Origin: Apteryx mantelli | Taxonomy: Eukaryota; Chordata; Aves; Apterygiformes; Apterygidae | Direction of reading: 5' to 3' | Assembly (NCBI RefSeq): GCF_036417845.1 | Contig: NC_089985.1 | Location: 33,066,583 to 33,130,582 of the forward strand | Length of the DNA stretch: 64,000 nucleotides | In this document: piece by piece, positions 1-11,100 of the stretch | Layout of the letters: each line of letters starts with the position of its first letter | Position numbering within the stretch: position 1 is the first letter of the stretch | Translations under genes and position numbers: made by a program | The notes under the pieces: model-generated | The model's input: only the letters and a program-made list of their open reading frames with translations | What the model was told of the DNA's origin: nothing | The model's database searches: none

Positions 1-390
1 GAGCATGGCCCTGCCGGGGGGCTGCAGCGGGAGCGCGGGGGGGCTCAGCTGCACCATGCGGGCCTCGCAGGCGGCCTCGGCGGCGCGGCACGGCTCGGCG
101 CCCGGCGCTCTCTGCATCGCCTCCCCCGGCGCCTCCCGGCCTTTTATGTCCAGGGAGCCCCCCCGGCGCACCAGCTCGATGACGGGCACGGCGGCGGCGG
201 GGGGCCCGGGGGAGGGCCGGCCCGCCTCCTTGGCCGCCCCGTTGAGCAGCAGCTGGGGGTCTCCCGGCGCCTCCATCCCCCCGCGGCTGCTCTCCGGCTC
301 GCTCGTGTTTTCCGCTTCCGACTCGTGCCGCCGGGGGGGCCGGGCATCGCGGGGGTCACTGGGGGGCGGCGGGGCGGGCGGCCTGTCCAT
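1..390 (-). CDS. TAL1: TAL1 (SCL) first coding exon, partial at window edge
   Basis: The reverse strand from an ATG at 390-388 reads 130 codons to the window edge without a stop. TAL1 is a class II bHLH transcription factor that pairs with E-proteins, LMO2 and GATA factors to specify blood and endothelium. Recognition rests on the N-terminal signature: a Pro-rich start, LLLNGAAKEAGR at about residues 47-58, PVIELVRRGG at 69-78, LDIKGRE at 80-86, and MVQLSPPALPLQPPGRAML at 112-130. The last block is the conserved TAL1 internal-start region. The bHLH domain lies beyond the window. A pyrimidine-rich tract ending in CAG at 397-395 sits just 5' of the exon, so the exon begins at 394 with a 4-nt 5' UTR stretch before the ATG. 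The adjoining gene is STIL, as in other vertebrates. Base composition is extremely GC-rich. The identity is firm; the downstream exon end is not visible. Confidence 0.93.
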   Translation of the reverse strand, partial: MDRPPAPPPPSDPRDARPPRRHESEAENTSEPESSRGGMEAPGDPQLLLNGAAKEAGRPSPGPPAAAVPVIELVRRGGSLDIKGREAPGEAMQRAPGAEPCRAAEAACEARMVQLSPPALPLQPPGRAML

Positions 391-394
391 CGTC

Positions 395-3329
395 CTGCGG
401 AGAGAGGCGGCGGTGAGGGGCGGCCGAGCGGGGCCGGGCCCCGAGCCGCCCCGGCGGGAGGAACCGCGCGGTGCCCCCGCCGTCGCGGGGCCGCGCCCGC
501 GCCCTCCCTCGTGCAGCGCCCGGACCCCGCGGAGCCGGCCGGCGCCGTGACGTCACGGAACGCTCGGACCCCGCGGAGCCGTGACGTCATGGAACACTCG
601 CAGCCCGCGGAGCCGTGACGTCGCAGAGCGCCCGCACCCCGCGGCCGCGCCGCTGCCCCCGGGCCCGGGCGCGCGGCGGCGGCGGCAGCTGCCCGCATCG
701 CCCGCTCGCAGCGGCAGAGCCGCGGGGCGCTGAAGCCGTTATGCGCCGAGCGCTGCAATAATAAATTCCGCTAATGCAACCACCGCCGCAGCGGCCGGTT
801 GAGAAACGCGCGGCGAGGGTGCGCCGCTGCGGCGAGGAGCGCTTTCGACGGGACGTGTATTAAATTATGCGGGCAAATTACGACGGGGCGGGAGAAGGCT
901 CAGTGCCTCGGCCTGGGGAAGCGCTGCCCGCTTTAAGCCTCCCGCTTTGTTCGCCGCCCAAGCGGAACCCGCTGCTCCCCCCCGCCAGACACGCTGCGGC
1001 CCGGCCTACGGGGACACGGGCCGCCGGGAGCAGCCCGGCGCCGGGCACCCGGCCCAGGCACGCAGCCTCGGCTGGGCCCGCAGGACCGCCGCTCCTCGTA
1101 ATTTTAGTGTTTTATTTATGGGTTTTGTTTGTCTTTTTTAAACAGCAAAATATACCTCAAGTCACTCTTTGGGGGAGAGGGGGTTAAAACAATATATAGC
1201 TAAGTAAATCCCCCCCATGCATTACCTAATGCAGGAAGAAGGAAGAGGCCAGGCGCTTTGCACGGAGCAGCCTTTCATTCGCGATTGCACATGATTATTG
1301 TCTCCAGCGTCCCCCGCTCCCTTCTCAATTATAACGATTATTATCGGGACAAGGCACCTAACGCTGAGGGAGGGAGGGATATCGCGACTATTTCCACGTA
1401 ATTTCTCCCACCACCCCCCTCGTTCGAGTTTTTCCTATAAATAAGGGGCTTCGCCGACCAGAAAGTTGAAACATTTCGGCTCTCATTCCCAATCTTCCTG
1501 CTGGTTTGTGTTGAGTAATTTTTTTTTTCCCTCGTTTCTGCTGGGCTAATTGAACCCGATCGTTGAATTGCGAGAGAAAACCAATTTTCGCCATATCTCT
1601 ACATCTCTCTTGAGGAAAAAAAAAAGATCCAAAGCACGAGCTTTCTGCCTTCCCTCCAGCCCCCTCCCCGCCAGCCGTCTAGAAAGAAAATCTAATTGAC
1701 TATTCCGATATTGTATAGAAGAGATTACTCACATGTGTCATATTTAAGTAGGGACACCGCAAGTCTCTCCTGTTTCAACAAAAGCGCTCTCAGTGTCAGG
1801 CTGAATTTACTCCTCCCACCTCAAGGTACTTACGACTTTATAGAGAGGAAGGACACCCGCATCGGGATAAAACTGCTAAATCCTGGGAGGAAGAGAAAGG
1901 GGGTGGGGGGGGAGAAGAGAGGAGAGGGTGGATCTCTTGGGCCCGGGTTGCTAAAGATCAGTGGCGAGCGGGGTGCAGGGGAGACGGGCGGGGAGGCCCC
2001 GGCCGGCTGGAGCAGCCCCTCCGCCCTGCGCCCGGCCCGACGGCTGCGCCGCGACCCCCGACACACGCGTGTGCAAGCGCGCACGCACCCTGCCCGCGCA
2101 GGGCACCCGCGCCCGGCCGCAGCGGGGGGGGAGACGGGGCCCCCCCGGGCCTCCGCGCCGGCTCGTCCCTGTTACCCGGCCGCCGACTCTCGCACGCGGG
2201 CCGCAGCGCGCTGCAGTGTAAAAAATAAAATTAAAAAATAAAATAAAATGCGCCCCGATCTTTAGGCCGATTTTTTTTTTTTTTTGACATATTCCATGCC
2301 CGGTTGCCCCAGCAGGAAATCCCAGCCGCGGCTGGCGGTGGGGTTATTTTCACGCCGACCCGTTCCCAAAGAGCGACCGCGTTTCTCCCACCCCCCGTTG
2401 AGCGGGGCAGAAAAATTAATCGCTAAGGGGGGGGATCGAGGCCGATCAGCGCCAGCACTCGCCGAGGTGCCGCCGAGTGCCGCCACCCTCCGCGCGGAGC
2501 CCGCTGCCCGCCCGCGCCAACGCGGCTCCGCGGCGCTTTCGCTGCGCCCGTCGCGCAGCCCCGGCCCTTTTCTCTTCAGCGGATCAACAGGAAGGGGAAC
2601 GCAGCCTCCCCCCGCCAAACGAAATCACCAAAGGGATGTTTTTCCCCTTCGTAAAAAAACGAAATAATCCCGGTGGTGTTGCCTCCCGCTTTTGTTACGT
2701 TTCATAACGAACAAAAAAAATAAATAAAAGCAAAAAACGCAGTGTTTTTGAATTCGTTTGGGGTTAATTGCATTGAGAAAATGGGGGCGCATTAATTCCC
2801 CGCCCCGCTAGTTTCTGCTCTGCAAACTCCTTTTGTTTTCTAACCGCGGATCGGCAGGAAATTTCCACCCCAGAAATGCACCTCTCACTCCGTGCCCTTT
2901 GTAGGAAAAGCGCCCCAAACCGAAGGGGTGGAAGAGAGCGGTATAAGGGGGGAGACCCCATCTGGCAGAGGGAAACAGGCCCGGCCGCCCCCCCCGGGAA
3001 GGGCCGGGGCCAGCCGGGCCCGGCGGGCGCTTCGCCCCGGCTCCCCCGCAGCCGGGCCGGGCCCTCCTCGCTCCAGCCCCGGGGGGGGGGCCCACCCCCA
3101 CATTCCCAAACGGGAGAGGCATATTTTTCTCCTCACTCACCCCCATCAAAAAGGAAAAAAAAAAAAAAAAGAAAGGCAACCGCGGAGAAGACTTCGGATC
3201 CCCCCCTATATCCTACATGGTGCAGAAGACCCCCACTCACCCCTCTCTGCCCCCCAAAATCCCCCAAAACGCCCGCCCCCTGCACCCGCGCCCTCAGCCG
3301 GTCGCAGGGCCGGATTCCTCTCTACTCAC
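395..3329 (-). other. TAL1: TAL1 5' intron (between non-coding exon 1a and the coding exon)
   Basis: This is inferred to be an intron of about 2.9 kb, from a GTGAGT donor at 3329-3324 to a CAG acceptor at 397-395. It starts (in transcript sense) in a GC-rich island and contains an AT-rich middle part at about 1090-1900 with TAATT and ATTATTG motifs. That middle part could be a conserved regulatory block. Other non-coding TAL1 exons, such as a promoter 1b exon, may lie here. A possible minus-strand donor, GTC|GTAAGT, occurs near 1830, but I cannot confirm it. No protein-coding exon is seen inside. Confidence 0.55.
519..645. repeat. 34-bp tandem array with CRE (TGACGTCA) motifs
   Basis: A perfect palindromic cAMP-response element TGACGTCA occurs at 548-555 and again at 582-589. 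A third copy, TGACGTCG, is at 616-623. The exact 34-bp spacing comes from a tandem duplication of a unit that also contains CCCGCGGAGCCG. The array lies within the intron about 150-230 bp upstream of the TAL1 coding exon, inside the CpG island. CREB/ATF binding is known for the motif; function here is inferred. Confidence 0.8.
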
Positions 3330-3460
3330 CATTTGCTTTTCATTGGGAAAAGTGAGTGGAGCCATTTTGTGGCCTACGCATCACGGCTATATTTGTAGTA
3401 AGTGTTGGGTGGCTTCAGCTGGGTAGGCTCTAATTCCACATCACGTCCAGTTTCCTATTT
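3330..3460 (-). other. TAL1: TAL1 non-coding 5' exon (exon 1a), approximate 5' end
   Basis: On the minus strand a strong splice donor reads CAAATG|GTGAGTAGAG, with the last exon base at 3330. The preceding sequence (AAAATGGCTCC...TTTTCCCAATG) resembles my recollection of the conserved vertebrate SCL exon 1a, and it lies directly downstream of paired GATA motifs. The transcription start is not determined and is placed roughly by distance from those motifs. No ORF is assigned to this exon. Confidence 0.6.
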
Positions 3461-3560
3461 AGTATGGAGAGCGGAACACTACTGCAATGTGGCCGAGAGA
3501 GATAAAACCCCAGCAGTGGCCCGCCTGCCCTGATAAGCTTCTAAACCCATTATTTATGAA
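3461..3560 (-). promoter_or_regulatory. TAL1: TAL1 promoter 1a-like region with two GATA motifs
   Basis: Two GATA sites lie at 3500-3505 (AGATAA on the plus strand) and 3531-3536 (TGATAA), about 31 bp apart, with a GC-rich stretch between them. Upstream and downstream sequence drops to moderate GC and looks free of repeats. In mammals SCL promoter 1a is driven in erythroid and megakaryocytic cells by paired GATA sites just upstream of the start. Spacing and position here fit that arrangement. Assignment is by analogy plus the adjacent splice donor. Confidence 0.6.
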
Positions 3561-3697
3561 ATGATTCATTATTATTTGGCAATTTTATCGAAGGAAAGCG
3601 GAAAATTATTGCAGGGATATGCATAGGAATAACTCCGGAATGCATGCCTTCTAGCTTTTTATGTGTGTGTGCTTAGATGCTCTTAAAAAGACACTGC

Positions 3698-3720
3698 AAA
3701 AAAAAAAAAAAAAAAAAAAA
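3698..3720. repeat. Poly(A) tract, 23 nt
   Basis: A run of 23 A residues. There is no upstream coding similarity or target-site duplication to suggest a retroposed gene, so it is treated as a simple repeat. Confidence 0.9.
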
Positions 3721-3949
3721 GAGTAATAAAAAATTGCACTGTGGCTGCCCACATCTGAATAGCGATTCTTTATTTTAGTCCTCTTGGAGGTTATTATGCC
3801 CCTGCATTTTTTTTTTTTTTGATTAAATATGGAACACCTACTCCGTTCTTAATTAAATTTAATGAGCCAAAATAAATTGCTGGAGATGCTGAGAGAGAGG
3901 GAAGGGGTGTGGGCTGCTTTGGGACAAGAGGAGGTAAATAAAGCACAAC

Positions 3950-5550
3950 CGAGAGGTGATGTTTTGGAAAGAGGCAGCCCCATCCCCAGCCTTCCTCCCC
4001 CCACGGCGTGTGCTCGCTGAGGGGCTGCACTGGGGCGAGCGCTCTGTCCAGGCTCCCCTGCCCGGCCGGGGAGGCGGCGGCGCCCGCGTGAGACGGGGCG
4101 TCCGTCGGGGGGCGGCCGCGAGGGGACTGAGCCCCTCGCCCTCGGGGAATGGATTTGGGACGTGAGCGGGGGGCAGAGCCCACGGCGCGCCTGGAGGAGA
4201 CGGGCCCGGGCAAAGGGAGAAGGGGGTGAGAAAGGGCGCAAGGAGCCGGTCCCGCAGCGCTGCCCGGCCTGGCGGCCCCGACGGGCGGCAGCACCGCGGC
4301 AGCGCGCCCCGTCGGGCCGGGGCTCGGCGCGGGGCAGAGGGCTCCGGGCCCGGGGACGGGGACGGGAGGCTCCTGCGCCTGGGAACGGCCAAGCCGCGGC
4401 GCGGGGAGAGCTGCGGGGGGCAAGGGGAGAGACGGGGCGGGCAGCGGTGCCCCGGGGGCAACTGCCCTTTGCAAGGCGGCGGGACCGCTCTGGAGCCCTC
4501 CCAAATTCCCAGATGTTCCCCGGCGAGGAAGGGGCAGCGATGGGGCTCTCTGCGGGGTTCAGGGGTTTGCTCCCGCTCTCACCCAAAGATAAATCGGTCC
4601 AAAAGAGAGGGGCAGAGAGCGAAGAGGCGATTTTCGATCGCTTGGGGAAACGTCCCGCCCGGGCAGCCAAACGTCAACGAAATTCCTGAAGGACATGGAC
4701 AGGGAGGACAGGCCGGGGGCTGAGCACGTCGAGGGAAGCCCCTCGGTCCCCGCTGTGGGGCCGGTGCGGGGGAGCGGGCGGCTGCGTGTGCCCGCGCCCC
4801 GCTCCCGGCCGGCGGCGCGGCTCCGCGGCGCGTCCCCGCGGGATCGTGTCCCTCTCCCCCCCCTTGCAGCGGGCGCCCAAGCTCCGGCCCTGTTTGTCGA
4901 TGGGGAGGTGGGAACGGATCGCACCTGCCGGGCGGTTTGGTGGAGGCGGCCGTGCCCGGGGCGCTGGGGTCGCTATTGTCTCCGCCGCCACCTGCATGCG
5001 CTTCTGCAGGGGGGAAATGCCGGAGCTGTTATTCTTCCTTTCACTCCTTCCCCTGAACCTCCCGCTCTGGACGCGGCCGTGGGAGAGGTTTCCCCCGGGC
5101 CCGGCCGGCAGGAGCCCTCACGATCGCGGCGGCGTGCGTGTGCCGGCGGGGCCGCGGCAGGAGGGTCACGACGCGCCGGGGAGCCCGCCGTGCCTCCAGC
5201 CAGGAAACACGACCATTTTCAGCTCGGCTCCTCTAACCAACAGGAAGCGTTAAAGATAGAACAGCCGGGGCTGGGCTGGGGAGATTAGGAAGCCAAGCAT
5301 CTTCTGCGCGCAGATAGCCCCCAGCACAGCCCGTCCCCACGGGCGGCCCGGGCGGAGGGAGGGTCCCGGCCGCCCCGCCACCCCCTCGGCGGCGAGGGCC
5401 GGGCACAGGCTGCCCCGCCGCGGCCCCGGTCCCGGCCCCGGCCCGCTCCTCTCCGCCGGCCAGCGAGCGCGGGCGCGCCGCCCCTCCGCGCCTTCGCAAG
5501 CGCCAGGGGTAGGAGCCCTGCGCCCGGGGTAAGAAGCTCCAGCGTGGTAC
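3950..5550. promoter_or_regulatory. GC-rich CpG island upstream of TAL1 promoter 1a
   Basis: About 1.6 kb of very GC-rich, CpG-dense sequence lies 0.5-2.1 kb upstream of the TAL1 exon 1a promoter and 2.5-4 kb beyond the STIL 3' end. No recognisable protein is encoded; the many open frames are composition artefacts. It may be an extended TAL1 CpG island or an alternative upstream promoter. A weak minus-strand donor-like GG|GTGAGA occurs near 4570, without enough support to call an exon. Confidence 0.5.
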
Positions 5551-8020
5551 AGAGGGAGAAACTCCAAACAGGCCCGAGACTTTCCACGCAAGCACTACAA
5601 CTACTTTTTCCTTTTGTTACGATGACAGCTAAAGAAAACAAAACCAAAAACACCCAGGAAAACAAAACACCCCATCCCAAAACCTTAAACAGACCTGCCC
5701 CCTCCCCCCACTCGCGTTTGGGTTTTGCTCCATTACCAGCGAAGCTCAGGTGGGCTCAGACCCTGTCCTCAATCCCTCCCATTTCTCTGCAGAAGGCATC
5801 ATCACACCGTCATCATCACTGAAGACTGCATAAACTGAAAAAAGTCGGGTACAGGGCACTAACTAGCTTATCTTACATGTATTTCGACTCCAGGATGCAG
5901 TGAATGCTTTAGGGGGAGAAAAAATAATTTAAAAAGCTAGACATCTTTAAATTACTAAAATCTGCACTATGGAAGGCAAAGTAGTTTTAAGGAAGATTTT
6001 TTGTTCAGTAAATTAATGTTTCACTTGCTCAGGGTTAGCTATCCAGGATCATATAATTTGTGTAACTTAATACCACACCCTTGTCCTGAGCTGTGTGCAA
6101 ATATTAAGGCTTTGTTTCAAATTGTATTTCTAGTCCTCAAGCATTTGAAGAAAGTTTTCAAAATATTAACCAATACAACTGTCATCTTCCTGTGTTTCCA
6201 GACATTTTACAATAGGAAACAAAGAACAAAACCCTAAAACAATAGCTCAGAGGTATGAATTGCCTCATTCATTTCAGTGGAATGTTCAAAAACATTAACT
6301 ATTTTCTGACTACTTCAGCAGAAATAGCCTGCCAAGTAGTAAGCTTATGCCAGATCCATTAGAGATTTAGGGACTGAGAAAGCTTTTTTTCCCCCCCTCA
6401 GTGTGTGAAAAAAGTAGCACCTTTCCTGAAAGGAAACAAACATTCTTATTGATGGAACAGTCAGCTGTGAGAGGAAAAAGTTCTGACACAGCACAACAGC
6501 TTGAATCTAGCTGCTACCTTCCCCTCTGCTCTAAAACAGCTAGTGGCTTATTTCACCCCGATTCTTAATCCACAAAGTCTCGCTGGGTGGTACATGCTGG
6601 AAAACACTCTAGCTTCATTGTAATAAATTAATTAGTATCCACTTAAACCATGAACTAGGCACTGACACTGCAGTCCTTTGGACTTGAGCTGGGAAGGCCT
6701 GGGACTTTAACATGTGGCATTTTAATCTCCAGTCTAACACCCTCTGAGCAGGAAAGATGAGGTCAGCACCTTAGACTGAACTTCTGTTGAGACAATGTCA
6801 CTATTAAAATGCAAGTTGTGTTCAAACTGAAGTTAAACTCGGAGTCAGTGTTTAGTATATAGTCAGTGAGAAAACTAATGGCTCTACTGTCATTAAATGC
6901 TGTCTCTCCTAGTAATGAATGGTAGGAATTGGAATAAATTGCAGCTTCCAATGCCAATTTCTAGTCTCCAAGACCAAGAGGTCAGAACTAAAATATGTTA
7001 CACCAAAGCAACACTTGCTGAGCTGTGTTGTCAGAGACAGTACTGTCAAAAGCATGTAGAATTGTCAAAACCCAGCACCGGGTGAGGTCAGTTTTCCATT
7101 ACCAGTAGGATAAAGTAACCTACAAAGCATTATAATCACAAAAATATCTACTACACCTAAAAATTGAACAAAAGTCAGTCTTCGCAGAAATGGAATATTT
7201 AAACAATGAATAATTTAGCAAATTGAGAAATTCAATATTACTATTACAGAATTATAAAAAAGCCATTTCAGTAATGACAGACTAATTTGTATGTTAATGC
7301 AGAACAAAGTAAATCAATTATTTTGCTTACCCTGCCACCCAACACCAGAATTCTTGAAAAGTTCAACACCAGGTGACACATTCTCACACTTCTAGCTAGC
7401 CATTCTAAACAATGACTTGGAAGTGACAAGTGTCTTAAATAAAGGCTACATCAAGTAACTAAAGTTGTTTTTTTAATGGAATCTTTGACCTTTATGATCA
7501 ATATGTACTTTTTAAATAAATAGAAAACATTCATTCAGGAAAAAATTGCAAAAGTTATAAAAGTGCTAATGTTTCAAATTTCCTTACAAGATTTTTATGA
7601 TATATACAGAATCTGTTACATGTGCCATCTTGTCTGAAAAGAAAAATTTATGCAAAATAAGGCCATGGTTACATTTCCCTTCCCACCCCACACAAACCCA
7701 CACACATACAGTAATCCAATCTGAGCAAACTTCTAGAAATTAGTGCTTTAACTCCGTTACCTCCTGCTCTGCCACACACGGTATCTATGGCTCACAGCTA
7801 GCATAAACAAGTAAAAGTCAGTGTTTAATAAAAGTCAACAGAAGAGCATTTAAGTCTCATTATTAAAAGCACAGAGTACATCATCTGCTCAAGTTATTCC
7901 AAGCTGATTCACCTTTCAGATACTTAAATACGTTTAATTGTAAACAAAAGTGCACACATATTTCAATGCTGGTCAGCATCAACTAAAGCATTTACTGGTA
8001 GCTGTCTCAGAACTAGACTG
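5551..8020. other. TAL1-STIL intergenic spacer, no gene seen
   Basis: Ordinary AT-richer non-coding sequence between the TAL1 upstream island and the STIL polyadenylation signal. Open frames are short and unrecognisable. No RNA gene or mobile element could be identified by eye. Confidence 0.6.
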
Positions 8021-8040
8021 AGAAGCTCAGTTTTGCATGC

Positions 8041-8046
8041 TTTATT
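8041..8046 (-). terminator. STIL: STIL poly(A) signal AATAAA
   Basis: The minus strand reads AATAAA here, about 109 nt after the STIL stop codon, giving a short 3' UTR. No other canonical hexamer was seen on this strand down to about 7.1 kb. Cleavage would fall near 8020. Confidence 0.65.
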
Positions 8047-8154
8047 TGTTGCTACAAGTGACCTCTCAAAAAATAGCTTAATCCTTGGTTTCCTGCAGTC
8101 TAAATAGGAATCCCTCTTACATTTGAAAGAGTGGTTACAAGTCTTAGGAGATGG

Positions 8155-11100
8155 TCAGAACAACTTTGGCAACTGCCTGAGTTGCTTTACATCAAGAATG
8201 GTGCCAACAGAATTTATGCTGTCTGAATGGTTTAATGTTTCAAGGGCTGGTGCATGTAGTTTTCCAGGGAAGACCTGAATATCTCCTACATCTTTCCTGC
8301 CAGGTTGTTCAGTGAATTCGACCTTTCCAGGTAGCAATTTGTTTTTCAATTTTAAGTCCTTTAAAATCTGAATTGAGTTTTCATTTGATTTATCTGCTCT
8401 GGGAGGAAAAAATTCATTTGTAATATTTCTAAATACAGGGCTGTTTAATTCTGGTGGAGAAGCATTATTAGTCGCCTCTCTGCTGTGACTTTTTAGACGA
8501 ATGGGAAGTCTTTCATCAGTTCTTTTGGAAAGTTCAGTCCAGCAGTTGTAGCCTTCCAACACACGGGTAAAGTTTTTGTCCAACATGTTTTCACTCTTGA
8601 CAGTGCCGGTATTGCTGCCTTGAACCTGAAGTTCCTCTTCATCCTCACTACTGTCATTGCCCTGTATCAGTCCGTATCGCTTCATGTACTTCTTTGTTGC
8701 AAAAGACATATTGTTTGGTGAAATTAAGCTAAGACCCACCATGCTCTTGTCCATACTCGTATGCAAGATATCTTGGAAAGAAAAATCTGCAGGAGGATTT
8801 TGGCCTGAGTGACTAAGAGAAAGTCGAGATAGTTGATTTTCACTGAGATACTTGAGTGCTATAGCATTTGCTTCCATGCTCAGATCAGCTACATTAGGAG
8901 TTAAGCCACACATGCTGACATTGGCAAATGACATATAATTTAGTCCAGGAACCACTGCTTCAGGATTTATGCATGCTAAGATGCTGAAATAAAGCATCAG
9001 AAAAGTTAGTTTAGCGTTATATGTGAAAGTATTCTCCATTTCACAGTCTAATTTGATAATTTCACTTTGCTCACTATGTTGATTTCTCCTTCTTTCCAAA
9101 GGATATAGCTCAGGCTGCTCAGTGCTCAGATCATGCATTCGGCACATACCAAAAAGCAGCTCTCTAGCAAGTCACACCTACAGTATCCAAATACTGTTCT
9201 AGAGAACTAATGATATTCCCTTCTGATTCAATACTGACCACAACCCTAGTATCAAGAATGACCAGCTTCTGGCAGTTTTAGAGCTTTTTTTTTTTAAAAG
9301 CAGGTTCAAGCTGTTGGTCTATTCTACTCAGTGAACGTTAACACTAGGTGCCTTTGACCTCAAGACTTATTTATATGATATCATCCAACCCAATATTTAT
9401 ATCTAGGTAAGATACAAGTCCAGTAACTAAGACCAAGAACATCTTTCTCCACCGCATGTTAATTCCAGAATTTTTACAGGGAACTCTGGAAAAAATACCT
9501 GTTTCCAGAAGCCTGAAAAGTTCTAGTTTTTGAAGGCATCCTTCAAACAAGAAAAATATTCATTCATACTCATTTGCTACACTCATTTCTTTTATACATT
9601 AGGTATCTAGTTTAAAGGCTGGAAGGACAAGCTCTGGTATATTGATGCCATTTAGTACACGCTCTACACATCAGTGAAGCCAAACTCCTGGTGCTCCTAG
9701 AGCTACTTGTGTCATATTTAAACAAATAGAGTTTGCTAGCAGTACTCAAACCTATCTGAAAGATATAACATAAGCTAGCATTTCAAATTCGTGCAGGAAA
9801 TGCTAGTTCATGTTACCAAACATCTATCTCCTTTGGCAGTGAATACAGTCTCTTGAAAACCAACCTTGAATTTTGGCTGGATCTAGAAATTACTACTCAA
9901 AAGCAATATTTTACCTGGCATTCTCCACTTTGTGCATATTTTTCTTCATTTCACTGGGTGATTCAATTGCCACTCCAAGATTCCGCAATTGCTTGAGGGT
10001 AGCACTAATCACACCCTCTTTATCCATCATATCCGTGTCAGACTTCAAGTCCCTTTCTCTTGCATCATCAATATTCTGATACCTAGGACCACGATCATTA
10101 ACAAACCCTGCTTCCACAGGCAAACAATCTTGTTCTTCAGAGGACTTCAAGAGCTGGTTTACTTGGCCCTAGAGAAAAGGGGAGCAGGGAAAAGACCACA
10201 TAGGATTCTGGATTAACATAACTCCTGCATGTTATGATGTTTTTGTCTATTTTATTCTTATACAACCTACAATGCAGCTGAAAAGGTTAATAGTGTACTT
10301 TGACAGACAAGCCAAATTTGGATTCAGTTCATATACATTTATGTAAACTCAAGCAGTGTAGTGAAATACTGAAATACCTTGCATTTCAAGATTTCTGTAA
10401 GAGTCTGCTCTCAATTTAAAAACACGGCAAGCTGCTATTCTTCAAGATAAAAGCATCTGACCCTTAAGCACCTTTGGGGTAAAATGTTGGGTATTATCAT
10501 TTTAAAGGGCATTAGCCGGGCAAAGTTATCAGATGTGCTTAGTATTATCTCTAAACTACAGAATAATTTGCTAGGCAGTAGACAAAACTCCATGTATGCA
10601 CAGAGGATTAAAGTACACAATAACTATTTAAACCATAAAAAGAGCCAAAAATTTAGCTCGAAGTATTTTTCTGCAGAGCATAACATACACTTTTGAAAAC
10701 TACATGCAGTTTTCAGTCATGCCAATGCCAATACCACATCATAACTTCAGTACTGCTGTTGTGACTGTTGCATTCAACTCAGAATATCAAATTTAAATGA
10801 ATTACCAGCAAGTCCTGGTAAAGCTTCTGATCCTTCTGATCCTGGGGTAGCAAGGAGACAGGCAGCTCTGGGTTTTGCTCACTTGTTACCACCGTATGGT
10901 TGCTCACTCCCTCTGTTGGCTCTTTCTGTAAAGACATGCTAATACTTCCTTCAAACACTGAATTCTGGACAAGTGCTTGGGAAACATCCATATTTCTGAA
11001 AGAGAACATTGAGATAGCCAAGATATTTCCTTGAAATAGACTCTAAGAGGTATCACTATAGGTACTGTATCTTTTCATGAGGACCAGAAGAGGAGAAAAA

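Noticed and set aside
5-550. Plus-strand 181-codon open frame over the TAL1 coding exon
   Set aside because: Shadow frame in a GC-rich exon; the minus strand encodes the recognisable TAL1 N-terminus with a proper acceptor.
3698-3720. Poly(A) run as the tail of a processed pseudogene
   Set aside because: No coding remnant upstream on either strand and no flanking duplication seen.
3794-4670. Minus-strand open frames of 200-273 codons in the upstream CpG island
   Set aside because: Three overlapping frames are open at once and all are Pro/Arg/Ala-rich, as GC-rich DNA gives by chance. No domain or splice support.
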